This document shows, one piece after another, positions 26,290 through 34,314 of a stretch of 64,000 nt of DNA. The notes under the pieces are model-generated. The model was not told the origin of the DNA. It searched no databases and worked only from the letters and a program-made list of their open reading frames with translations. Source of the DNA: Desertivirga brevis (lineage in GTDB: Bacteria; Bacteroidota; Bacteroidia; Sphingobacteriales; Sphingobacteriaceae). Position 1 is the first letter of the stretch; each line of letters starts with the position of its first letter. A program made the translations under genes and the position numbers. The stretch lies in the NCBI RefSeq assembly GCF_017355835.1, contig NZ_JAFEWF010000001.1:992001-1056000 (forward strand), read 5' to 3'.

Positions 26290-27489
26290 ATGAAATCATC
26301 TTTAAGGGTGGAGTCCATCCAGGCTTTACGGGCGATGGCCGTAGTCTTGGTTGTCTACGTACATATTGTAGATTCTTCCACTTTCACAAATCCTCAACAG
26401 AAGAATTTCTTTTATCTCGAAAATTGGGGAGCAATTGGCCTTGATCTCTTTTTTGTAATTAGCGGTTTTATCATGACTGTAATTACACCAAACTACGTCA
26501 AAACCAGGAATTGGAAGGATTTTTTATTAAAAAGAGCTTTAAGGATCATTCCTATCTATTGGCTTCTATCTATCTTCTCCTATGTAGTCTCAACAGTCCG
26601 CGGTTCCTCATTTACATTCGAGAAGATTATTAAAACTTTACTTTTCTTACCGGTTTTCGACACCTCTGAATTCGTATTTCCCATTATCCCAGTTGGCTGG
26701 TCTCTTTCACTTGAAATGTATTTTTACTTTGTAATTGCCGGGCTTCTCGTATTTGCCAATAAAAAAATATATAGAAATCTTCTCGTCATTCTATTCACCT
26801 TGCCGGTTATTGGCTTTTTTATTAAACCAGAGCAAGCCTTCTATAAGTTTTTATTCTCTCCTCTCCTACTCGAGTTTGCGCTAGGGATTGTAAGTGGACT
26901 GATCTTTCGCCACATCAGTTCAACAGCTAGTTCAAGCAACAACCGGAGGCTTCGATGGTGGGCGGCTACAGGAACGGCACTCGGCTTAGCTCTTATGATC
27001 ACAACCCTGTTCACCGGGTACTCTAACGTTGCTGATGCGAGTGTTGTATCAGAAAATATAGAAAAGGCTTTTCTACGTACTTTGATCTGGGGATTACCCT
27101 CTGCCATATTTCTTACGGGTGTTGTTCTAATAGAAAATCTCTTCAATATAAAGTGTCCTGGAATATTTGTTAAGCTGGGCGATGCCTCCTACTCGTGTTA
27201 TTTACTTCACACTACCATTCTAATTCCTGTAGCTATGAAAATTTTCAAATTAACTGGGTTTGGAAATGGAGATGTTTACATTTTTTTCAGTCTGGTCTTT
27301 GTACTTACAGGAAGTCTGTTCTTTTATCAGTTTGGAGAGAAAAAGCTTAACATTTTTATTTACGACCGCTATCTTGTAAAGAGAAAACAGGCAAGTATTG
27401 CAGAAGGAGCCAGGCCAAAATTACTGGTCACCCGGGTAGCTTCCCGGTTGCGCCGTCCATTTAAAACTACTGATAACCCATTAGTTTAA
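26290..27489 (+). CDS. Acyltransferase 3 family membrane protein
   Basis: 399 residues with about ten membrane segments. It starts with the family block SIQALRAMAVVLVVYVH, where the His is catalytic, then DLFFVISGFIMTVI, FLLKRALRIIPIYWLLS and VGWSLSLEMYFY. Such OafA-type enzymes move acetyl or succinyl groups onto exported polysaccharides or lipids. The C-terminal 40 residues are basic and cytoplasmic. The neighbours give no clue to the substrate. The last 23 bp overlap the 3' end of the ferredoxin gene on the other strand. Confidence 0.88.
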   Translation: MKSSLRVESIQALRAMAVVLVVYVHIVDSSTFTNPQQKNFFYLENWGAIGLDLFFVISGFIMTVITPNYVKTRNWKDFLLKRALRIIPIYWLLSIFSYVVSTVRGSSFTFEKIIKTLLFLPVFDTSEFVFPIIPVGWSLSLEMYFYFVIAGLLVFANKKIYRNLLVILFTLPVIGFFIKPEQAFYKFLFSPLLLEFALGIVSGLIFRHISSTASSSNNRRLRWWAATGTALGLALMITTLFTGYSNVADASVVSENIEKAFLRTLIWGLPSAIFLTGVVLIENLFNIKCPGIFVKLGDASYSCYLLHTTILIPVAMKIFKLTGFGNGDVYIFFSLVFVLTGSLFFYQFGEKKLNIFIYDRYLVKRKQASIAEGARPKLLVTRVASRLRRPFKTTDNPLV

Positions 27490-27784
27490 TGTGGAGGCCA
27501 TCAATTTGAGAGTTCACTTTTAGTTGGCATGCGAGGCGACTTGATGCATTTGCATCAGGCCTCGTGTCTAATGTTATCAGTTCAGCTTCTTCAGGCTCCG
27601 GTAAATTATCGCCGCCATTAACAATCTTACAGTGGCAATCGGCGCATAGTGCCATACCGCCACAAGTAGCACGCATATCATATTCAAAAGTTTTAAGTGT
27701 TTCCATTAAATTCTGTTCTGTTGCTGCTGTGATCTCCAGCAGCCGAACAGCTCCTTCCCGGTCTTCGACTGTTATTTTTATCAT
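27467..27784 (-). CDS. 2Fe-2S ferredoxin (adrenodoxin type)
   Basis: 105 residues. Cluster ligands follow the C-x5-C-x2-C pattern (C41, C47, C50 in RATCGGMALCADCHC) plus C86 in RLACQL. An extra Cys at 52 is next to the ligands. It lies 2 bp after the ferredoxin-reductase gene, so the pair forms a compact electron-transfer module that passes electrons from NAD(P)H to a partner not encoded here. Confidence 0.88.
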   Translation of the reverse strand: MIKITVEDREGAVRLLEITAATEQNLMETLKTFEYDMRATCGGMALCADCHCKIVNGGDNLPEPEEAELITLDTRPDANASSRLACQLKVNSQIDGLHIKLMGYQ

Positions 27785-27786
27785 AA

Positions 27787-28797
27787 TTAAAAAGCATTAA
27801 CTCCATAAACAGTGGTATACTTGAAACTTAGTTTCTGGTCGGGATAGATGTATTTAAAGGCGCTTTGGGCCATCAATGCGGCCTCATGAAACCCACAGAG
27901 GATCAACTTTAGCTTACCTGGATAAGTATTAATATCTCCAATAGCGTAGATCCCATCTACGTTAGTGGAATAGTCGAAAGTGTTTACCTCGATAGCTGAT
28001 TTATCGATGCGGAGACCCCATTCGGCAATGGGTCCAAGCTTAGGAGTAAGACCGAATAAGGGTATGAAGTAATCAGCATCAGTGATAAGCTTTTCATCAT
28101 TTTTATCTGTAATTATTACCCCTTTTAAGGTTTCGTCGCCCACCAGGGAGCTCACCTGAGCCCGAAGAATTAGATTTATACGCCCCAATTTTGCTAGTTC
28201 AAATACTTTTTCAGCAGAATCTGGAGCACCCCGAAAAGTATCACCCCGGTGAACCAACGTTACTTCTTCTGCCACATCCGCCAGGAAGTTCGTCCAATCT
28301 AACGCAGAATCTCCTCCGCCAGAAATCACTATTTTCTTATTCCTGAATAGTTCAGGGTTCTTCACCATGTATGCAACGCCGCGTCCCTCAAACAACTCAA
28401 GATTATCGATCACTGGCTTTCTCGGTTCAAAACATCCCAATCCGCCGGCAATCACTACTGCCTTTGCCTCTACTACAGTATTATCTGATGTTCTTATAAT
28501 AAAAGTCCCATCGGGCAATCTTTGCAGTTCATCGACCCTCTCCCCCAATGTAAAGCCAGGATTAAAGGGCGCGACCTGCTCCATCAGGTTGTCAACCAAT
28601 TCCTGTGCATTTACAACAGGATAGCCAGGGATATCATAAATTGGTTTTTGTGGATAGATCTCGGACAATTGACCACCTACCTGGGGTAGCACATCTATAA
28701 GATGGCACCGCATTTTTAATAATCCGGCTTCGAATACCGCGAATAGCCCTACCGGTCCAGCGCCTATAATGCAAATGTCTGTAATGATATGTCCCAT
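27787..28797 (-). CDS. Ferredoxin-NADP+ reductase, thioredoxin-reductase-like (YumC type)
   Basis: 336 residues with the FAD site ICIIGAGPVGLFAVFEAG, VLPQVGGQLSEIYPQK and a second nucleotide site IVISGGGDSALDWTNFL for NAD(P)H. There is no redox CxxC, which separates it from thioredoxin reductase and fits the YumC-type FNR. The following ferredoxin gene (2 bp gap) is the expected partner. A LysR-type regulator gene lies 74 bp upstream on the same strand. Confidence 0.9.
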   Translation of the reverse strand: MGHIITDICIIGAGPVGLFAVFEAGLLKMRCHLIDVLPQVGGQLSEIYPQKPIYDIPGYPVVNAQELVDNLMEQVAPFNPGFTLGERVDELQRLPDGTFIIRTSDNTVVEAKAVVIAGGLGCFEPRKPVIDNLELFEGRGVAYMVKNPELFRNKKIVISGGGDSALDWTNFLADVAEEVTLVHRGDTFRGAPDSAEKVFELAKLGRINLILRAQVSSLVGDETLKGVIITDKNDEKLITDADYFIPLFGLTPKLGPIAEWGLRIDKSAIEVNTFDYSTNVDGIYAIGDINTYPGKLKLILCGFHEAALMAQSAFKYIYPDQKLSFKYTTVYGVNAF

Positions 28798-28871
28798 AAT
28801 TATTTGCTTTTTGATGAAGCAAATGTTGGAACAATGAGGCCCTAAAGCAAATGATTAAAATTTATGCAGAA

Positions 28872-29771
28872 TTACTTTAAGTTATAATGAGTTAGACAAA
28901 ATCGTTTAAAAAGCTCTACGAGAGAACTAACATTTCCCTGGGAATGAATAAATTGAAAATCTCTTGAAATCTCCAGTCCCTTAACATCTATTATGGTTAA
29001 TTCGTTATACTTAAGCTCTTTTGCAATGGTTTGAATAGACAAAAAAGCTGCCGCATCCGAATGCAGAAGATATTGCTTGATGGAGGTAGAGTTCTCAATC
29101 CTCACTTCAACATCAAGGTCTCTGGGATTCAATCCAATAGCAATTAATGCATTATTAATTACTTCCAATGTTCCAGAGCCCTGTTCCCGCTTAATTAAAG
29201 GAATTTCCAAAAGCTGCCGGGGAATGATCTCTGTAAGTTTCGCAAGCTTACTTCCACTTCTGACAACGAGAACTATCTCATCTTTGATAAAATTAGAATA
29301 AGCCAATTGAGGAAAATGGGAGCTACCTTCAACAAGTGCTATATCTAACTTCTCATCAATGATCTTATGAGAAATAGCATCTGTATTCCCTTCAGTAAAG
29401 GTAAAAGAGACTGCAGGATATGATTTTTTAAACAACGCCAATAGCTGAGGTAGAATGGCTTGGGCAATAGTGGTACTTGCTCCTATTCTCAGGGTGCCGC
29501 CAACCACATTATTAAGTTGAGCTAGTTCGGTGTCGAGGGCAGCATAAATATCAAAAACCTTCTCTGCATACCTCAATAAGAGCTCCCCGGCATTTGTAAG
29601 ACTAACAGAATTTCCATTCCTCTTAAAGAGTCTTTGCCCTGTTTGATGTTCCAGCTCGCGAATGTGTTTAGTGACAGCAGGCTGTGTAATAAAAAGTTCT
29701 GATGCTGCTTTTGTAAAACTCAGCTTGGTTGCTACCGTGTAAAAAACTTTGAGTCGGAAATCGAAGATCAT
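28872..29771 (-). CDS. LysR-family transcriptional regulator
   Basis: 299 residues. A winged helix-turn-helix occupies residues 1-60 (FYTVATKLSFTKAASELFIT, QPAVTKHIRELE), followed by a periplasmic-binding-like effector domain from about residue 90 (GGTLRIGASTTIAQAILPQL). It precedes the ferredoxin reductase/ferredoxin genes on the same strand with a 74-bp gap and may control them; such co-directional layout is less usual than the divergent one for LysR proteins. The effector is unknown. Confidence 0.9.
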   Translation of the reverse strand: MIFDFRLKVFYTVATKLSFTKAASELFITQPAVTKHIRELEHQTGQRLFKRNGNSVSLTNAGELLLRYAEKVFDIYAALDTELAQLNNVVGGTLRIGASTTIAQAILPQLLALFKKSYPAVSFTFTEGNTDAISHKIIDEKLDIALVEGSSHFPQLAYSNFIKDEIVLVVRSGSKLAKLTEIIPRQLLEIPLIKREQGSGTLEVINNALIAIGLNPRDLDVEVRIENSTSIKQYLLHSDAAAFLSIQTIAKELKYNELTIIDVKGLEISRDFQFIHSQGNVSSLVELFKRFCLTHYNLK

Positions 29772-29792
29772 AACAAGATAAAGGCTAATTAA

Positions 29793-29876
29793 TTACAACT
29801 TATCGACTTTCCGCATGCGCAGTAAAATCAACAGAATAAACACCAGTACTCCTACCAATATTTTTAGATATAGCAT
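29793..29876 (-). CDS. Possible 27-residue single-span membrane peptide
   Basis: ATG to TAA. The sequence starts MLYLKILVGVLVFILLILL and ends with a basic, hydrophilic tail (RMRKVDKL), the pattern of a one-helix inner-membrane microprotein. AAAGGA stands 4 bp before the ATG. It lies 17 bp upstream of the LysR gene on the same strand and could be co-transcribed. It resembles KdpF-like or other stress-associated microproteins only in general form. Confidence 0.5.
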   Translation of the reverse strand: MLYLKILVGVLVFILLILLRMRKVDKL

Positions 29877-30041
29877 AATCCTTTATTTTCTTTAAGAAGG
29901 TATGGCGTAAAGTTAAGTTAGAAACTTCCTTAAATTAAAAAAACTAATATTTTTAAAGGCTTTGACTTTTAAATTAGGATTAAAATAGTTCTATTTGAAT
30001 TATAAATCTTACCCACACCTAAGTGGAAATCTAAATTCGAT

Positions 30042-30803
30042 ATGAAAGTTCCTGGCAGAAGAAGTTTTATTCAAAAAGCATCAATGGGTACTTTGATGGC
30101 TTTAAGTATCCCTCAGCTAATACTTACCGCATTTGCGGAAGATGACGCAAAAAACAAGAAAATACCACTAGCAAAAAACGAGGTAATTTTGTTTCAGGGC
30201 GATTCTATTACTGATGCAGGAAGATCAAAAGAAAACTCAAAGATAAATGACCCAAGAGCACTTGGTAACGGTTACGCTTACTTGGCCACTGCCGATCTTC
30301 TGAATGATAATCCTCAAAAGCAGTTAAAGATATACAACAGGGGAATCAGCGGTAATAAAGTATATCAACTTTCTGAGCGATGGGATAATGATACCCTTAA
30401 GCTAGAACCAACTGTACTAAGTATTTTAATAGGAGTTAATGATTTCTGGCACATGAAGAAGCATGGCTATGCGGGAACTATTGAAACTTACAAGAAGGAC
30501 TATATAAGTTTGTTGGATAAAACTAAGCAGAAGTTTCCTGAGTTGAAACTGATCATTGGAGAACCCTTTGCTATTATCGGTTCTGCTGTTGACGCCAGTT
30601 GGTTTCCTGCATTTGAAGAATACCAGGAAGCGGCAAGGGAGATAGCTAATACCTATAACGCGGCATTTATTCCATATCAACGCATCTTTGATCAAGCTTT
30701 GAAGTTGGCTCCCGGAGAATATTGGGCACCTGATGGTGTTCACCCTAGTATTGCAGGGGCACGGTTAATGGCTTCGGCATGGCTCGAAACTATTAAAGGT
30801 TAA
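30042..30803 (+). CDS. Exported SGNH/GDSL hydrolase
   Basis: 253 residues. An export signal with a twin arginine (GRRSFIQKASMGTLMALS) suggests Tat-type export. The SGNH blocks are FQGDSITDAGR (catalytic Ser), GISGNKV, and GVNDFWH for the Gly and Asn of the oxyanion hole; PDGVHPSIAG supplies Asp and His. Members deacetylate sugars or act as esterases, often on plant polysaccharides. The gene is single and ends in a strong terminator. Confidence 0.88.
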   Translation: MKVPGRRSFIQKASMGTLMALSIPQLILTAFAEDDAKNKKIPLAKNEVILFQGDSITDAGRSKENSKINDPRALGNGYAYLATADLLNDNPQKQLKIYNRGISGNKVYQLSERWDNDTLKLEPTVLSILIGVNDFWHMKKHGYAGTIETYKKDYISLLDKTKQKFPELKLIIGEPFAIIGSAVDASWFPAFEEYQEAAREIANTYNAAFIPYQRIFDQALKLAPGEYWAPDGVHPSIAGARLMASAWLETIKG

Positions 30804-30806
30804 TGT

Positions 30807-30845
30807 AAAAAAAGAAGGAAGCCCCCGGGGCTTCCTTCTTTTTTT
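30807..30845. terminator. Bidirectional terminator after the SGNH hydrolase
   Basis: A near-perfect stem (GAAGGAAGCCCC / GGGGCTTCCTTC) flanked by A and T runs on both sides. It ends both the plus-strand hydrolase and the minus-strand SYLF gene. Confidence 0.92.
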
Positions 30846-31518
30846 AAAAGGAGTTCAAAGACTCTTTCAGGTCTTTAACAGATGATTGACTAGTAGATGA
30901 AGAAGTGGATAAGACAGATGAAGCTTTAACGTTCTTTCCATAGAAAGCGCTGTTAAACTCTTTGTCTACGTCGAGCACAGTACCATTTAAGGTTATACCT
31001 GCAAACAAACCTTTACTGCGTGAATAAGAGTAAACCTCCGCATCAAGCTTTGCATCGGTGCTAGCTGTGGCATTACGCCCAACCGGTCCTGCCGCTACTG
31101 AAGCATCTCCTCCAAGACTAAATTTTCTTTGCCCGATGTTAGCAAGGGTAGATCTGTTCTTGAAAACAAGTACTAAATCAACAGCCTGAACTCCAGCCTG
31201 GAACCCTATGCTTCCACCTGTTAAGGTAACAAATAAAGGATCGCTCCAGTTGCCATCGGCGTTTTTAACCATCGCCACACCTTTTCCTCTTTTGCCACCA
31301 ATTCCCAGGCCGGCATTAATCATACTCGGGATGATTACAATCCCCTGTGCTTGCTGTAGCAACTGCTCGGGAATAGTTTCTTTCATGTTCTTAAATTCAT
31401 TCAGAATCTCAGTCGACTTCTGAATTTTCTCTTGCTGTTTAGTTTGGGCACTGGCCGGCACTACAAGAGCCAAAACGCATAGAAATGCACTTACTCTCTT
31501 TAACAATTGTCTTTTCAT
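30844..31518 (-). CDS. SYLF-domain (YSC84-like) lipid-binding protein
   Basis: 224 residues with a signal peptide (FLCVLALVVPASAQ), so it is periplasmic. The SYLF body is evident: IPEQLLQQAQGIVIIPSMIN, GGKRGKGVAMVKNADGNWS, GSIGFQAGVQAVDLVLVFKN and SLGGDASVAAGPVGRNATAS. The eukaryotic relatives bind phosphoinositides; the bacterial role is unknown. The C-terminus is Ser-rich. Single gene, sharing a terminator with its convergent neighbour. Confidence 0.87.
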   Translation of the reverse strand: MKRQLLKRVSAFLCVLALVVPASAQTKQQEKIQKSTEILNEFKNMKETIPEQLLQQAQGIVIIPSMINAGLGIGGKRGKGVAMVKNADGNWSDPLFVTLTGGSIGFQAGVQAVDLVLVFKNRSTLANIGQRKFSLGGDASVAAGPVGRNATASTDAKLDAEVYSYSRSKGLFAGITLNGTVLDVDKEFNSAFYGKNVKASSVLSTSSSTSQSSVKDLKESLNSF

Positions 31519-31620
31519 AGCTATTTCTATTGATGTAAAGGTTTAACTGATTAAAAAATGAGAGGTTTTGATAAAATTGCTTTTTACCTTAAACAAGCAA
31601 TCATGCCATGTACAATTCCT

Positions 31621-31628
31621 TAACTTTG
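31621..31628 (+). promoter_or_regulatory. -7 box in front of queG
   Basis: TAACTTTG, an exact TAnnTTTG match, ends 5 bp before the queG ATG at 31634. No -33 TTTG is seen. It argues for the internal start and for an almost leaderless transcript. Confidence 0.45.
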
Positions 31629-31633
31629 TGAAG

Positions 31634-32599
31634 ATGAATTCGAATGCCGGGAGATATAGCGAACTGATTAAAGACGAAGCAAAAAGGCTTGGATTTATGT
31701 TCTGCGGCATCTCAAAGGCAGAGTTTCTGGAAGAGGAAGCGCCCCGTCTTGAAACATGGCTCAAGAATGACCACCATGGCAAAATGGGGTATATGGAAAA
31801 CCATTTTGATAAAAGGCTTGATCCTACTAAATTAGTTGAAGGAGCTAAGTCTGTTATTTCCCTGGGATATAACTATTTCACCCCTAGCCTTCAGAAAGAT
31901 GCTGATGCTCCTAAAATATCAAAATACGCCTATGGCACCGATTATCACTTCGTAATAAGGGAGAAGCTTAAAGAGCTTTTATTCACCATCAATGAGAAAA
32001 TAGGTGGAGTTGGGGGACGAGCTTTTGTTGATTCTGCACCGGTTCTTGATAAAGCCTGGGCTAAAAAAAGCGGACTTGGCTGGACAGGAAAAAACTCAAA
32101 CCTGATCAATAAAAACAGAGGTTCTTTCTTTTTCCTGGCAGAGTTGATTATTGATATCGAGCTGGCCTATGATATCCCTTCAACTAAGGATTATTGCGGT
32201 ACTTGTACGCGATGCATTGACGCCTGCCCCACTGATGCGATCGTTTCACCATACATTGTAAACGGTAGCCGTTGCATTTCCTATCTGACTATAGAATTGA
32301 AAGATGAGATTCCCTCCGAGTTTAAGGGCAAGATGGACAACTGGATGTTCGGCTGCGATATTTGTCAGGACGTGTGCCCCTGGAACAGATTTTCAATCCT
32401 TCACAATGAACCTGCATTCAATCCCCATCCCGAGCTGCCCGATATGAGCAAGCGGGACTGGGAAGAAATTACAGAGGAAGTGTTTGCCAGAGTATTTAAA
32501 AATTCAGCTGTAAAGAGAACCAAGTTTTCCGGGCTAAAAAGAAATATTAGTTTCTTGCAAGAAGCGCCCGCCAACCCCACAGGAGAAAAGCTTTTATAA
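31634..32599 (+). CDS. queG: Epoxyqueuosine reductase QueG
   Basis: 321 residues, cytoplasmic. It reduces epoxyqueuosine in tRNA to queuosine using a cobalamin cofactor and two 4Fe-4S clusters. Cluster ligands are visible in [16 protein letters not shown] and in [14 protein letters not shown]. The family block [19 protein letters not shown] is present. The start [16 protein letters not shown] is chosen because the 22 codons before it do not look like family sequence and overlap a -7 box. Other queuosine genes are not in the window. Confidence 0.92.
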   Translation: MNSNAGRYSELIKDEAKRLGFMFCGISKAEFLEEEAPRLETWLKNDHHGKMGYMENHFDKRLDPTKLVEGAKSVISLGYNYFTPSLQKDADAPKISKYAYGTDYHFVIREKLKELLFTINEKIGGVGGRAFVDSAPVLDKAWAKKSGLGWTGKNSNLINKNRGSFFFLAELIIDIELAYDIPSTKDYCGTCTRCIDACPTDAIVSPYIVNGSRCISYLTIELKDEIPSEFKGKMDNWMFGCDICQDVCPWNRFSILHNEPAFNPHPELPDMSKRDWEEITEEVFARVFKNSAVKRTKFSGLKRNISFLQEAPANPTGEKLL

Positions 32600-32635
32600 A
32601 AACTACCGTCTCCCCTGCGCATCATTTGTCGTCCA

Positions 32636-33199
32636 TTACTGGTTCCTGATCCACCGCCCGGAAAACTTGCCCATGTTTGCATTTCCCGGAGTCCCAGATC
32701 TATCGCCTCTGTTTCCAGCACCGGAATTTCCCTGGATTCCACCCGCCGAAAAGCCGCCTGCGCTATTATTTCCACCTCCGGTAACTCCTGCGCCACTTGT
32801 TCCAGCAACTCCTATTACTGTATTACTAACTCCTGTACTTGCTGTAAGCAACCTGTTACCGCTCATTCGTTGTCCCCATAAACCAGTTTCCAATCGTTCA
32901 TTACTTCCAATCCCCCCATTGATCCTAGCCATGTTTCCAACAGACCGATTGGCTTTAGTAGTAAGGTTTAGCACCTTTTGAGGCTCACCATCCTTTATAC
33001 CAGTCCTTGCTGCCTGATCGCCATAATCATTGACGAACTGTGCTTTTTCAATGATCTCTGCTCGCAGGTTCTGTATAGCATCGGCAACATCACCACCAGA
33101 ATAATCTTTACCATTGGCTAGCTGCCAACTTCCCTTGAAGGAGGTTTTGGTAGAATAAAAAACCCGTAAGAACGTTCTAACACTTCTTACGGGCCACAT
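32636..33199 (-). pseudogene. Gly-rich open frame whose only start lies inside a terminator
   Basis: 187 codons are open. The middle (GKDYSGGDVADAIQNLRAEI, IEKAQFVNDYGDQAA) looks like genuine protein and the last 65 residues are Gly/Ser/Asn-rich (GNNSAGGFSAGGIQGNSGAG). No family is recognised. The sole ATG at 33199 lies in front of the 33156-33193 hairpin that ends the upstream exonuclease, and no ATG, GTG or TTG follows until codon 92. It may be the 3' remnant of a longer exported protein, or a gene read from an unusual start. Confidence 0.35.
33156..33193 (-). terminator. Terminator of the exonuclease gene
   Basis: On the minus strand a perfect 10-bp stem (CCCGTAAGAA / TTCTTACGGG) with an 11-base loop, followed by TTTTTT. 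It lies 23 bp after the stop at 33216. Confidence 0.9.
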
Positions 33200-33215
33200 A
33201 TATTTTTAATTTAAT

Positions 33216-34211
33216 TTACTTCCCAAATTTCTGCTTCAGCAGATCGAGCATATCATTAGTAATAGGCTCGGATTTCTCCGGTTTCCTATTATTTGCGTTA
33301 TACTCCTTTTTCTGGAAACTCGGCTTCTGCCCCTGATACTGGGGCTTATTCTGCTGCACTTTCTCTACAGAAACAGTACGGGTTGTTTCCTGCTTTACAA
33401 GCACTTTTTTACTATTCCAACGAACCCAAATCTTCTCCAGGCACCTTTTTGTATACAAGGGGAAATCTCCCTGTTGCATCCAGGAATAGTAACTGGGTTC
33501 CAAGGTAAACACCTCCTCTACGCACTTGCCTTTGTGTTTACCAAAGTTGAAAACCTCAATTCCATTTTCATCAAAAACCATCCTTCCTGCAAAATCTACA
33601 GGGCGACTTAAATTAGTGAATTCATGAAGGGCATCAATATCATTCTGCACCGGCTTTGATCTATTACCTTTTTTATCTTCCCATTCAGTATCCTGATATT
33701 TCTCTAATTGAGCCAGTAATACTTCATAAGTGGCACGGATATCAGCCTCAGCAGAGTGCGCATTCTCGATCTGCTTTCCGCAGTAAAATTTATAAGCAGC
33801 TTTTAATGTACGCTGCTCCATTTGATGGAAAATATTTTGAACGTCAACGAACTTGCGATCTTCCAGTTCAAAAGCTACTCCAGCTCTCAGGAATTCTTCC
33901 ATCAACATTGGAATATCAAACTTATTCGAATTATACCCGGCAAGATCGCAGTCAATCAGAAAGTCCGCAAATTCCTGTCCGATTTGTTTAAAGGTAGGCT
34001 CATCTTTAACGTCTTCATCGTAGATACCATGAATTAAAGATGTTTCAAAGGGAATAGGCATTTCCGGATTGATCCTTGATACTTTCATTTCCTGAGATCC
34101 GTCAGGAAGAACTTTCAGGACTGCAATCTCCACAATGCGATCCACACCAAGATTAGTACCTGTAGCCTCAAGATCAAAGAAGGCAAGAGGTCGTTTTAAA
34201 TTGAGCTTCAT
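33216..34211 (-). CDS. DEDDh 3'-5' exonuclease (DnaQ-like)
   Basis: 331 residues. Exo I is FFDLEATGTN (Asp, Glu), Exo II lies in LAGYNSNKFDIPML and Exo III in HSAEADIRATYEVL with the His four residues before the Asp, defining the DEDDh class. This domain fills residues 1-180. A C-terminal region repeats short aromatic segments (FNFGKHKGKCVEEVF, YYSWMQQGDFP) seen in PcrX/DUF3820-like tails, then a basic Gln/Lys-rich end. It could proofread DNA or process RNA; the pol III epsilon role is not certain. Confidence 0.87.
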   Translation of the reverse strand: MKLNLKRPLAFFDLEATGTNLGVDRIVEIAVLKVLPDGSQEMKVSRINPEMPIPFETSLIHGIYDEDVKDEPTFKQIGQEFADFLIDCDLAGYNSNKFDIPMLMEEFLRAGVAFELEDRKFVDVQNIFHQMEQRTLKAAYKFYCGKQIENAHSAEADIRATYEVLLAQLEKYQDTEWEDKKGNRSKPVQNDIDALHEFTNLSRPVDFAGRMVFDENGIEVFNFGKHKGKCVEEVFTLEPSYYSWMQQGDFPLYTKRCLEKIWVRWNSKKVLVKQETTRTVSVEKVQQNKPQYQGQKPSFQKKEYNANNRKPEKSEPITNDMLDLLKQKFGK

Positions 34212-34314
34212 GTAATTTCAAAGGTCGCAAAATCATTTTAGAAAAGAATTAAAATTTCTATAAGCTTTTATAAAATTATATTATTGTATTGAGTTTAGGC
34301 AAAAACCTTATCAC

